A stretch of 64,000 nt of DNA from positions 2,438,781-2,502,780 of the forward strand of contig LS997563.1 of assembly GCA_000469685.2 (NCBI GenBank), written 5' to 3'. This stretch comes from Haemonchus contortus. Its lineage: Eukaryota > Nematoda > Chromadorea > Rhabditida > Trichostrongylidae. How positions within the stretch are numbered: the first letter of the stretch is position 1; the number at the start of each line of letters is the position of its first letter. The position numbers were made by a program, and so were the translations under genes. Below the pieces are notes generated by a model. It saw nothing but the letters and a program-made list of their open reading frames with translations. It searched no databases and had not been told where the DNA came from. Shown one piece after another: positions 43,752 through 56,100 of this stretch.

Positions 43752-45103
43752 ATGAAGTTGGTCGTGCTCTGTGTTTTGTGTGGAATCGCTTTTGCAGCAC
43801 CCAGACAAAAGCGCCTCACTGTGGGCACGATCTCCGTTACTGGAGGAGTTGGTGGTTCCACAGGATGTGTAGTAACTGTAAGTTTCCCCTAGCGAAGAAC
43901 TTCTGATCCCATTTCATCGAAATTGATGGTGACTTTCTCAGGGTAATGTGCTTTACGCAAATGGATTCCGCCTACGTGAGCTTACTTCATCGGAACAACA
44001 GGAATTGGTAAACTATGAGAAGCAGGTGGCTGATTATAAAGAGGTAACACCATTTTGTTGCCATTTTAGGTTTTTGGGAAAAAATACTTAAAAATGCTAC
44101 TTTAAGGCTGTAAAGAAGGCTCTCAAGGAGCGTCAGGAAAGCCTGAAAGCCCGCATGGCTGGTAAGAAGGACAAAGCCGTGACACCCAAGGAGGAGGATC
44201 TTCCCAAAGCACCAGAGAAGCCGTCATTCTGCACCGAAGATGACACTACTCAATTCTACTTCGATGGATGCATGGTTCAGGTACCGTTTTTAGTGGATCG
44301 TATTCCTTTTATCGTCATTCTTATGTCAAATGGGAGGAACTGAGGTGTTTACTGAAATGTTTACTCACTGTATTCCATAAAACGTCATACTGACGTCAAG
44401 TAAAGATTAAACAAGTAAGTAAAGTGGGGTATAGAGGTGTTTACTTGTTCGTAGAAGAGATTTTTTTGCTGATGTGCGCTCTGGTGGCTTTGTGAGTGAT
44501 GGCGGTGTTTGCGAAGCAATCATGCCGTCTGTCTGACTCATCGAAGTAGTCGACAATCGGCAGATCGCACTTGTTCGACGACGAGGTAGCCAATAATTCC
44601 AGTGAAATCAAACCGCTTACCCTTTTGAATGGAGCACTGAAGTGGTTTACTCGTGTACGCTTACTCACGAAAAATTCGTACGGTAGCTGTAAACACCAGT
44701 GATATTTCCCCAAAAGGGAAACATACAGAATCACGTGGGTAACCTCCACTGGCTCCTTTCAGGGTAACAAGGTCTACGTTGGCAACACATTCGCCCGTGA
44801 TTTGGATCACAACGAAATCCAGGAGCTGAAGGAATTCGAGAAAAAACAGACGGTCTACCAAGAATACGTCCAGAAGCAGATCCAACAGGTAGGGGAAGCA
44901 TCCATAAGTTGCTTGTCCTTCAGCCATGGCAACTACTCGAAACGATTTAGCAAGTAACCAACCTATTTGGTGGTGCTGACTTCTTCTCATCCTTCTTCAA
45001 TGGCGCATCAAAGGATGCTACTACCACCACGGTGGCTCCTGCTCTTCCCGATGATGCTCCCGAACAACCACCTGTGCCTAACTTCTGTACGAGAATCTAT
45101 TGA
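43752..45103 (+). CDS. Secreted aspartic protease inhibitor, two pepsin-inhibitor-3 domains
   Basis: Exons 43752-43877, 43942-44043, 44107-44280, 44763-44888 and 44951-45103, all phase 0, give 226 residues. Residues 1-15 (MKLVVLCVLCGIAFA) are a signal peptide, followed by APRQKR, a possible basic processing site. Two related repeats follow: GCVV.GNVLYANGFRLREL..E...L..YEKQV..Y and GCMVQGNKVYVGNTFARDL..NEI.EL..FEKK...Y. This is the arrangement of nematode pepsin inhibitor-3 (PF06394) proteins such as Ascaris PI-3 and hookworm API-1. The mature protein has four cysteines (39, 118, 131, 222), fitting one disulfide per domain. The linker is Lys/Glu/Pro-rich, and a Thr/Pro stretch precedes the C-terminal NFCTRIY. 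The ATG directly follows a ttctcag acceptor. Expected role: blocking host or own aspartic proteases outside the cell. Confidence 0.88.
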
Positions 45104-45199
45104 ATGCCTGTGGGAGAACAGTGTTAAGTGAATGCAATAGTAATCAGTTGCTGTACTTCATACAGCTACTTCTCTATTCACGGTGTCGACTGGTGTTTT

Positions 45200-48100
45200 A
45201 GTCATTTTATTTGCAATATTTTGCAGTGTTCTTGTATTCGTTGTACATGTCAATAATGAATTTTAATATCACAAAATTGAAGAACACCTTGGAAAAGGTT
45301 TTATGCTGATACTGGACGGCAGTTGCTCAAACAAATTTTTTATACGATGTCCGTAAACATCGCTGCTCAAACATGATCGGCTGGTACGATTTCTAGCCAT
45401 CCAGAGAGGATAACAACCAATAGATCAGTGGTATATGGTCAGCGCTTTCACTTTTTTGATTGTCCCCTATGTACCATGCCCGACATTGGAATAACAAGTC
45501 ATTCGATATCAATAGAGATGGGAATGGGAAGTGTTCGTCTTAGCCGTGACTGGATATAAGTTCTTCTAGACGTCGAATCACTTTTGGTACCTTATACTTT
45601 TGTTTCCTTTCCCTTTCGAGTTTCTGAGCAAACGATATTTGATGCTAAGTTTAGTAAGGTTGTTTACTATAGACCCAAGTCGACGATCCCAATCCCTTGT
45701 CGCTCCCACAGTCCGAGACGACACTCCTCTGGAGGCATCCCTAGAGCGATACGAGGATTAAGCGATAACACCAAAAAGCGTAGTATGCTGTTTACCTCGA
45801 ACAACGTCAAGAGCGAGACGTGGGTTGTTTGTTCTAGAACATGAAGAATTATTTGTTACGGTTCTATTTTTTTAGGGGCAAAATGCGCATCCACTATTCT
45901 AGTCATTAAACTTTTAGTCCATTATCGCCAGAGTCATTAGAGGTCACTGATCCACCTAATTTTCGCTGGTGTATCACCGGAAATGAATAGAATCCTATAA
46001 GACTCCAATGATATTTTTGGTTAACAGGGCTGAGTGAATCGGATATCATAAGGGACACCAACATATTTTTACACCGAAGTACAGGGTGCGCGTGTCACAC
46101 TCGACTTATAATACAGCAGTTGCAACAAACGATGGGACAATGGTCTGACTAGTGCTGTCTTTTGACTATTTTATTCGTCTTCTGCTCATTTCTTTTCAAT
46201 TTCAATTTATAATTTAACTCATTAGGCCGGGAACTTTATTCAGTGTCAAAATTTCTGGACTTTGCAGAAATATTCTCTGGTTCATGCCCTATCTGAAGAA
46301 GGATTGGAAGTGTTCAACGGTAAACAAACATTGAAGGAAGAGTTTGCTATGATGCTATGATATGGAACAGATTAACTCAGGATCAAAGTACGTAGTCGAC
46401 AGCTAGAACAAATTTTGTTGTATATATAGTGGTAAATAGGAGGCCTGTTGAATCGCCCGCGACCACATTGGAAAACCAGGTTGCGTGACCCAGATATTCC
46501 CTTAATAACACGAGGAATGATGAGTGATTAATAATTGGATGGGCATGAACATACATATTCGCAGAGTCAGGGACCAATTTTGATTTATTTTAAAAACTCA
46601 AGCAATTGTGTGATTCCGGTAGAGATCATCAGGAGACCACGTTATGCGACGGAAAGTAGACTGAGGAAGCAAAGTTTCAGTATGACTCTTTTCATTTTTA
46701 TCTGCATGGCTTTGAAACTTTCTGTTCCTGAATTTCCATGGTGCCCTTTGCGCTGTCGCGATACTCTCGATAACTGGATCTTTATCAAGGATTCAAAGGA
46801 AGCGTAGTGCTCAGTCATCCTCGGCTTTTTCATAACCCATAAATTTTATTTTTGAATGCTACAGCTCACTTGCAGAATACCGAATTTCGAAATTCAGCTC
46901 CAACGATTAAATGAAAACGTCTGGGGCAGTTTTTCACAAAATGATTACTAGGGGAAGCGTAACCTCGATGGGAACGGCTTTCTACGTTGTCATTATATCC
47001 CAAACACTTATGCTATGCATATAGCTCCACTCAGGCACTAAAGAGCATTGATGTCTTTACAGAAAAGAATGACGGACTGCTTTGTTATATTAGAACTTCT
47101 GATCGTATGCAGCAAATTGTATTCCCGCGGTAGCTTCTCAAATAAACATTAATGAATGATTTATAGTGCGTATTCTCATAAAAATGACAATCAGAAGATG
47201 AATCAGACCGCAGACAAAATGCAGACGTGACACATTTTTTTGTGGAGAAATTGGCATAAACTAACCCCCAGATCTACAAAAATCGACATAAACTAAGAAG
47301 ACGGCGTTAAGAATTGAAGCTTCCAGCGCACAAACTCGATTACTTTTCTAGACATCCAGGTAGGTGTTTGGCCTAATTTTTTGTATGAATCTTGCAGATG
47401 GAAGCCTTCATTGGTCTTCATTGGCGTCGCCACCTACTCCAGATCCTCACTCACCATCAGTTCGGAATTAGCTAGGTGCTACGTTTTTAGGACTTCGAAC
47501 TCCTTAACATCAAGAGCGCTAGCAATTTGCCGAAAATGATCGCAGCAATCAGTTGTTCGATCCGATAGTAAACCAAACGGTACGATACTTTGGAAGTACA
47601 GCCGTAGACCACCATCACATACCAATTGAAAGATACTGTATCAGGGATTAAAAGTATCATTGAATTTAATGGTTCTCGTTACAGTACTCGCTATGTGAAT
47701 GAGAACCACGTGATTGAGATTATCCCCACTTTTCGGCTCATTTAATCATCGGGAATATCATTCACTCGGACATACGCAAAGCTATTAAATATAAAAACGA
47801 TCCCTTCTGCTGAATCCGCAATGAGCACATAAGCAACGCTATCAAACACGAAAACGATCGCTTCTGTTAACCGCAAAGACTGGTTTCTGCTTTGAATGTT
47901 ATGCATGTTTTACTCGTGCACGAGCAACATTCAGGCTATCCCACGAAACGCTTGGGAAACATTTTCTTACGAATCCTTCGTATGAAAGATGAAGGACTTC
48001 CTATACTCGCTTTATATGGATTTCGCTTGGGCTGAATCATCCAAAGCTGCCCGCTCTCGAGACAAAATCACATAAATCATCGCTAATCCGCTAAGCGCGG

Positions 48101-48400
48101 CGACTTCGCTCGCTTTGTATGGACCACATGAAAATCCACAGTGAAATGATGCGGCTTTTTTCAGCTGATGTGATTTGAGTCATCGGATGAGTGGAACGAG
48201 ATCTAAATGTAAACATCCGGCCAGATCTGTAGTTCGATTTCCTTTCTTTTCGCTTTCGATTTCCTTTAATGAAATCGCAACAACGCCTCAGGAACGAAAT
48301 AAATCTCTCTGGAAATAGGATGCTCTGTAATCATCTACCGTTTAGGATATCGAGGAAAAACCTACTGAGAAGAACTGATGTTAGACTGAGTTCACAGTTC
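45200..48400. other. No gene seen between the inhibitor gene and vigilin
   Basis: Mostly AT-rich DNA with short frames only. A two-copy imperfect tandem repeat of about 57-bp period lies at 47770-47876 ('acatacgcaaagctatt..a.ataaaaacgatccctt'). Confidence 0.45.
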
Positions 48401-48689
48401 AAAAATACGAAGTAGTGCATGGAGACTGGTGGAGTTTTTTTGCGAGGGGGTTGATCTTGGCCTCGATGTTTTTGAGCTTCACGAATAGCGATAAGAAAAA
48501 TTGAAGGCATATTTCACGGAAAGAATGGTCCTGGAAATTGTGACCTTAAAATATGCTTCATGGGACGTCATAGATCAAAAAAACGACCTAGACTGGGCGC
48601 GATAAGGGCTCGAGGACCAGCTTCGTAGACATCCACACCCAGGAAAAGACGAGTTTTATAGGCGTTGTCACCACCAACGAGGGACGCCC

Positions 48690-48880
48690 AAATTTCAAAG
48701 TCCTGACCTATGGTGACAGTGAAAGGCTATTTTGGACATTTCTGGCTTAATGTAGCCACCTCTGAATTGAATTGCAACATCTGACATTCCGTCCGAATAG
48801 CCCTTCTATGCCATCTGAACAATGGTAATCTCGTGCAATCATCTGTTCTCATTATTATCAGAAGTCTTTGAATTTCAAAA
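48690..48880 (+). repeat. Repeat R, copy 1
   Basis: 'cctatggtgacagtgaaaggctattttggacatttctggc' and 'ggtaatctcgtgcaatcat' recur in order at 50990-51180 ('cccatggtgatagtgaaaggcagtttcggacaatttcggc', 'ggtaatctcgtaatatcga'). Confidence 0.6.
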
Positions 48881-49619
48881 ACCCTGTGGATCTTCAGGCC
48901 TCCTTCCCCACCTTCTTCCCCACCGACTTTCCGCTTTCCAACTGAAGAAGGGTACCTCGAACTTTTCGTGAACTGTGCCCAGTGAAACGCTCATCATAGA
49001 GTCATGATATTTTCCACATCATTTGAAATTCTTTATGGAAATGACCCTTGTTCCCTTTATAACTACCGACTACTAGTTACTAAAAGCAATACTTAAGGGT
49101 AAGTTCGACGTTTTCCATCAACATGACCTCGTGGCTGGAGCGAGTTAAAATAAATGTTATCATTCGTTCTCTGTTTTCCCTCCTCAAAGTTCACCTCGAG
49201 ACGTCGTTTGATCAACGGCCCAGTGTAAATAATGATGAAACCATTCACACAACTGTCTGGCGCATACGTTCTCGAATCAAAACAGACAAATCTCCGCAGA
49301 AATCATTGACCGAGGGCAAATTGAGGTGATAAAACTGGAGTGAAGAAAAAATAGAGCAAATGAAACCTGGGGGATAGTTCATGACAATTTCGATGTACCT
49401 TTTATGTCGAAAAGCGGAGGTATTTCTTGGGAGAAGTGCATCGGTGCTGAAGGAAGCAAGAAAACTTGTCGATTTCGAAGAAAGTAAGGCTCCTCAAAAA
49501 GAAGAAATAGAGCTTGTACGAGATTATCATGACGGAAACTACATGGAAGTATGAGTACATACTTGTACGAGATTTCAGTTATTGCAATCCCGTAGAAAAC
49601 TGACAAAATCAAGACAAAA

Positions 49620-49890
49620 CTATCCTAAATTGCGTTTCACTGTCGATATGGGTCATGACAAGTGTTTGAACTTCCTAAATGTGTTCCTTTGTGAGTGGTG
49701 CAGCCTCTACAATGTCGTTGAAACTCGTCCGCGCATACACGGGTAATCTTTGAGCCTTCATAACGCCCTATCTAGGCCGTATTCCGACTTGACACCACCA
49801 CGTATGGTATACCGGGACCACAGATTGATCTTACCATTAGGATATCCCAGAAAATATATTTATCGTGTACTGTGCCTTTAAATGACGATG
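49620..49890 (+). repeat. Dispersed repeat family D, copy 5
   Basis: 'tttcactgtcgatatgggtcatgacaag', 'ggtgcagcctctacaatgtcgttgaaactcgtccg', 'gagccttcataacgccctatctaggccgtattccgac', ending near 'tgtgcctttaaatg'. The upstream part, from about 49380, also aligns with 23640-23890. Confidence 0.7.
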
Positions 49891-50539
49891 AGGCCTTATC
49901 CCATTTCAGCTGTATCAAGAGCACGGTCGATTAGGCACTCTTTTATACTTTTTTTCCAAAAAAAGCGAGAAGATGGGAGGCAGAGAAGGGAAAGTCACTA
50001 AAATAATGCTCCATGATGCTCTGCATAATGGGTCTTCATGTCGTTGCAGCAGCAAACCATACCATATTTATCAAATTGAAAACTTTCAAAGAAACATCCC
50101 CACCCCCTCCCTCTTTGATAAGACCATCTAGTTCCCTCAATGCTCACAGATACTCAGCAGCTGCTCAAGCAATATTGGTTCCGATGTGGGGAACCTGCTA
50201 AAAACGGAGGCTTTATTGCAAGGAAATGATCTTGCACTTGTGGGTATCGAGTTTCACACTTTCTCATCAAGGAACCCTCAATGGCAAAGTCATTTTATTC
50301 CCTGCTGATTTCGAATACAATATCTCTGATGACTGCATTGACGTAGCTACATGCACAGTTCACGATAAAAATGATTCCTGAGGTTTCCCTATAGTATGAA
50401 TTCGAGGCTCTCTCTCATACCATACGTGCCCTTATAAGCTCGAAAAAACTTCCTGGATAGAGCTAAGGAGCCAGAGATTGTATTATGTGAATGCCACACC
50501 CATAGTGGACGAATTTCAACGGCATGGTAAAGGCTGCAT

Positions 50540-51005
50540 TATCTCAGGGGACACTCATTAGGAAATTCGGTGAAAATGTGGTTGGGGAGGGGGCCACCCT
50601 TCTGAAGGTTAGTATATCAAGAAATGAACTCAGTCTAACGTGTTAGTCCTTGTTATATTAGCACTATATCGGATGCGTAGAAGATGATGAGAACCGATCA
50701 CCTAAGCTCTTTGATGCGGTTTCAGTTAAGGAAATTTAGGTTCCGAAATAAGTGTAGGTAGGGTAGGAGCACCTGGGTGGCTGGGATGATTACCTCCTGC
50801 AAAAAAAAGAAAAAAAAACTTGCCCACCGCGGTGCTCCTTCCCTAAGAAAGCCCTCATTTAAAAACTGGCATGTCCGTGATATAACACGACATAACGCGT
50901 TTCATTGACGCCATTTCTTGATATACTGACCTTCGCATGGGTGCCCCCCTCTAACTACATTTTCACCGGAAACTCTAACAAGTTGTCATAACCCATGGTG
51001 ATAGT
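50540..51005. repeat. Foldback (MITE-like) element with about 110-bp terminal inverted repeats
   Basis: Left arm about 50540-50660 and right arm about 50880-51005. Left-sense matches include 'cggtgaaaatgt.gtt', 'gaggt.agtatatcaagaaatg' and 'gttatat'. A second inner pair ('ggagcacc...gtgg', near 50765 and 50825) flanks an A-rich centre. No coding frame inside. Repeat R overlaps and continues past its right end. Confidence 0.75.
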
Positions 51006-51899
51006 GAAAGGCAGTTTCGGACAATTTCGGCATGATGAAGTCATTGATTTGCGCAATGGGAGTAAGATTAATCTCGTCTTAATACCCTTAAATGCCATTC
51101 CGTCACGGTAATCTCGTAATATCGAGCCAATCGAATTTTGTTATTTGGATGGTGTGGACTCTAAACGGTTTTTGAAACTTCCCCCGTCTTTGGGAGAGGC
51201 ATATAATGACGGTGAGCCTTTATTCGCTCTATCTTGGTTGTTTCTGGACCTGACCCTAGTATTCTCGCTTCGTACAGATGTGATATAGTTTGAGGCTCGT
51301 ACGATTTCGTGAAACCTCTACCAATGCTTCTTATGCATGAAGACGAAGCCAAAGGACGACGTTCATCGATCGTCAGTAGGACTATTGTGCCAGGATTACT
51401 AAATTCAGCTCGCTAAATTAGTGATCTGAACTAGGTAGCCGCCATGGCGCCTCCTGACGCATACCCTCCTTTCTTTATCCATTACACTTTGCTTACGCAA
51501 CAACAAATTTAATAGATTTGACCTATTTATGATCACACGAATCCCTTTCTAAAATGACAATAAAAACCATTCTGAAATTCTGAAATAGAAGTAACCAAGA
51601 CAATAAATATCTGATCACAATGAATGAATAAATAGTTGAAAGTCACAGTACTAGATTGAGACATCCCGTTATAATTCGATCTACACTCGAGCAAAAGGCA
51701 CTCCAAACAGAACAGTAAACAATTAAACATTCTATATATCATTTATAAACCTTGTGGCTTTTGAGCTGAAACGGAGGAAAAAGAAATACCGAGCTATAAG
51801 CGATGTGAAAAGGATGTGTTCAAAGGGCAGATGAATAGGTTCAAAACAGGTGTCATGGGTCGGTCAAATCCATCAGCGATAAATGCCAGAGGTTTTTGC

Positions 51900-53178
51900 T
51901 CACCAACGACGAGCGCTTCCCCATGCACCACCCACAGCATGTGTTGGTGTAGAAGAACCCATGTCTGGGAAATGTTCCGCGCTTCCGATGTCCAACTGCC
52001 ATGGTGCATTAGTCACCTGGATCGGTTTGTTTGGTTTCGGCGGTTCTTGAACACGTGTCGAAATGTATGGGCTCTGTAAAAGGCACAATGTATTGGCAAA
52101 AATGGTGAAGCAAAAATAATATCGTAATCAAAAGGGACATTTAACGGCATTAAACTACAAGATTCTCCTATTGTCAATTCAATGGCAACCAGAACCACAA
52201 GGGTTTCAGTGGCTACGGGGCCTAGAACCACGAAATATCCCAACTTGAAGTTGGATCACGATCAGACCACACACTTTCTGAATTTAACGAGGTTTTTAGG
52301 GAAGAAGCAAGGACATTAAGATGGGTCAAGGCCCAAACGGGCTTTGGACTGTGCAACGTGCACAAATCAAAATTTTGTTCCAAAGGGATGCACAACATCA
52401 TGGAAAGCCCGACGTTTTTCCAGAATGCTCTCTCACATTTCAACTCAATCAAATTCAAGAAAAAAGTAAAATGGCTTCGTGTCCCAACGATTTTCTACTC
52501 TTTCGCTCAAGTGCACTTGACTATCGTGCATCGCCCACGAAAATGTCTCGTGACATTTCCAAATGGGGGAGCTGAAGTGTTGCTCAAGATCGGGCATCAC
52601 ACTTCGATTGATTTGAGAATAGGTAGCAATCTTATAACTTCGAAATGCTCAGCCCGTATTCAATCTGGAACTTGGGAAAAAAGTTAAGGAAATGCACCAA
52701 AATGTCAGCAGCAAGTGCTAATGTGGATAACGATGTCTGCTCAAAAGGGACAGGTGATCAACAAATTTTGTACATTCAAGAGTGCAAGCCGTTCAAAGAA
52801 TATAAGAAACGTACTCTGTCCACGCGATCAACCAAGAACTCCTCCTCCTCGATTCTCAGATGATCAATACAGTCATATACTGCATCTTCACTCTTTCCGG
52901 CAATGATGACGAGATTTGGATCGGCTGCGTCACGAGGGAAGCGGATTTCCACTCCAAAGTCTTCCATGAGCTGCAAAAGAAGCGACATTGGAGAACATCA
53001 AAGCAAGTCATAACAGAAAACTGCAGAAGAATAACCTTCTTAAGGTTCTTTCCACGAACACCGATCATACGAGGATGGAACCCAGCGTCGATAGAGACTT
53101 CTTGAGTGAACATAGAACGAATCTCCTCAATCATCTCGTCGATTTCCGCTGCACAAGCTCGTGCTGCTGCCTCGTAGC
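51900..53178 (-). CDS. vgln-1: Vigilin exons 25-27 (last KH and C-terminus)
   Basis: Exons: 53178-53036 (YEAAARACAAEIDEMIEE..FHPRMIGVRGKN), 52970-52815 (LMEDFGVEIRFPRDAADPN, IIAGKSEDAVYDCIDHLRIEEEE) and 52073-51900 (ending GGAWGSARRW, stop at 51902-51900). They are separated from exon 24 by a 2.2-kb intron (53179-55390), the largest in the gene. No AATAAA was found close to the stop; one lies about 0.7 kb downstream (near 51220), too far to assign. Confidence 0.92.
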
Positions 53179-56100
53179 CTTTAACATTCTCTTTTGTATA
53201 TAAGAAAATTCATTACATTCTGATGTACGAGAGGAAACTTGATAAGGCTTTATAGTTTTTGGAACTAAAAGACATTCTAATTTTTTACTTTTTTTTTGTC
53301 GAGAAGTGAATAGTAGTAACACTACTAGATTTGGCGTAATGACTTAAATCGATTTGACTCTCTGTTTTTGTTGTTGAGTGTTTGCTGTCAACTGCTGTTA
53401 TTTCAAGTTTTGCCCACAAATCACCATCTTATGACACACCTAGAATTTCTATATTACAGAATCGATGTTTGCTTGGATGAGCCTCACAAAGTGGTCAGCA
53501 ATCAACCTTTTTGGTTGACTATGTGCTTTTGATATGTTCATTTTTATCTTTGTAACATGATCACCCAGAATGGATTTAACTACCTTCTCTCTTTGGGTCT
53601 GCTAATGCACAGATACTTTACAGCTGAGCAGCTTGATTAACTCGAGGAGTCCTAGTGGAAGTAACCATTTGAAAATAGACTACTTATACTATTAACTAGT
53701 TACTACTAGTTTTCGGTTACTGATCTCGAATCTGCCTTCCAAATTCGAGCAACTACTCTATGAATGGAGCTATGAAGGTGACTTTTGATGGCAACTTACC
53801 AACAGAAACTTACCTTACCAACCATATCAAATGTATGTACCCCATTCGTAGCGGTGGCCTGGAGGAGTGGTGAGGGTCTGGGATCTTCTCCCCGAACGGC
53901 GTGTCGTACTCGCCGCACGCGATCGCGCGTTGTGGAGGGAAAGATCCGAATTCCCATCGTAGGAATACGGAGAGTCGCCGCGTAACCACTGCCGCAAGCC
54001 GTCGGAATTCGGAGAGAAGTTCCATTACCCGGTAATTGTAACGCTTCGGGTGCAAAAGATCTGCTTTGGGCTTTGTGTGGGGGAGGAAACTTCGCATTAG
54101 CGTACTTGACTGAACTTTCCCCAGAGCTTGTGGGCCCCTTTTATGTCAATTTTTTTGCATTCGACAATTTGATTATGATTACGGCCAATAACTGGCCATA
54201 GAGAGTAGGAGCCTTTGGGTCCGTGATGCGCTTCATGTTAATAATGGAATTGGCACTGTAGTGGGTGATGAGGGATTGGACGGGATCGAAAATGGTTGAC
54301 GATACGACCTGATAATTACTGCTAATAAGTAGTATTATAATAGGCGTACAAATCCATGGTCCCCAGAAGCTTTCAATTCCCTGAGAACGATGGAGCCTTG
54401 CTACTTCATCGTGTAATTTAGAGCTATGAGTGGATCTACTAATAACATCATAACATCGGAAGTAAAGGAAATAGTGAAGCATAAGAAAAGAGGACTCGTT
54501 AGCTAAGTATTACGAATGAATACATAAAATGGCAGTAGGAGCGATAGGCTAATTAAAATAAGTACCGTGTAGGAAATGCAAAATTCAGTTCAATCTTCGC
54601 TACTATACTACAGCTAGACAATGAGCTTCGCGATTGAATAAGCGACTAAATTTCTTCCTGTTTCCGCTATAAGCTTCAACAAACTCATCAGACCGCTAGT
54701 AGTCTGGAAATCGCGAGAAATCGATTACATCCATGAAGAAAAGGAAGGGCATGGCCAACGAGTCTCATAATAATGTTATCATCAGTCGACAACATTAGTA
54801 GGTAATATTCAAGGGTTCTGACGAACCAAACTAGTTAGTTATAGAAAAACGCCTGCCGCTGTAGGTTGAGCAAAGGCAAGAAACGAATCCGCAATGAGTG
54901 ATTTCCGTATAGCTGATAATATAAAAGACTGATGTGTGCATGACAGCAAATCCTCAAGAATCACCTAGAACGACCCGATCGATTTTTCCTTGAGTTCAAC
55001 TTAGGTTAATTCACCAAGCTTATATGCAGCATCACGTATATTGTGGGCGGCGTGAGGGCGAGCGCAAGCATCGTAGCGTGGAAAACTTAGAGAAAGTTGC
55101 TGCTATCGGTGTCCTGACATCCCAGCCTACACTCTTGACATTTTCAGAGTTGTGACCACCCGTAAAATATGCCAAACATGGTTGAATTGATCGAATTGAT
55201 TGCAGCATTGAGACAAAAGAGCGGGTTCGAGCCTCCCTCGGCGCGACTATTCCTTCAACGCTACAGCCAGCAAGTCTGTGAAATCGGCAAGCTGGTGCGA
55301 AATCCGACCCATTATAATTAAAAACATAGAATGGACGTCAAATAGCACGAAAATCATCGAGAACGGCAGCTCACAAAAAACCAAGCCTACCTTGGATGGT
55401 AATTTGATCGCATTTCTCGTCTCCACGTGGCAAGCTGATCTGTACATCGTGCTTAGCCCTGAGCGCATTTACTGTGGCTCCTTTAGGGCCAATCACACGT
55501 TGGTGATATTCAGCCGGCACATCGATGACAAGTTGGAAGGAACGCAATCTCTGGAAAAGGATTAGGTTGACAAAGATTGGATTCAATTGAGAAAAAATCT
55601 TTGCTCACCCTGTCTTCAGCTTGTGCTTCGAATTCAGCAACTTTTTCTCTGATCTTCTCAAGAGCTTCCTCGACATTATCGGATGGGCCAGTCACCGTGA
55701 TCTCTTCACTTTCATTATTTTTCGGGATAGAAATATTGACGTCATAGTCTTGCATGAGCTTTCGAACCTGAAATTCATTCAATTATCCAGATGTAAAGAG
55801 GATCTCGCTCAGCCTCGGATTGGGCTACACTACTGACCAGAGTCGAGTTCAGAAAAGACATTTACATACATCGCCACAGTTTGTAGGGCTCTTTACGATA
55901 TAAAACTCAAAAGTGCAGAAAAGATTCTCAAAGACGTCTTGAGCGCTCAAACATGGCTAAAGATAATGTTGATTCGAAACGGGTGAAGGGCGATCGTGCA
56001 TAGAGGTAATGTTCTTGAAGTGTGGATTTGCCCACTTACCACTAGAGCTTTTTTCGAGTGCTCCTTCCTCAACAAATGCTTTTATCACTTTTCTAATATT

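Noticed and set aside
50805..50822. A-rich run as a poly(A) tail of a processed pseudogene
   Set aside because: It lies in the centre of a foldback element, with no gene-derived sequence upstream.
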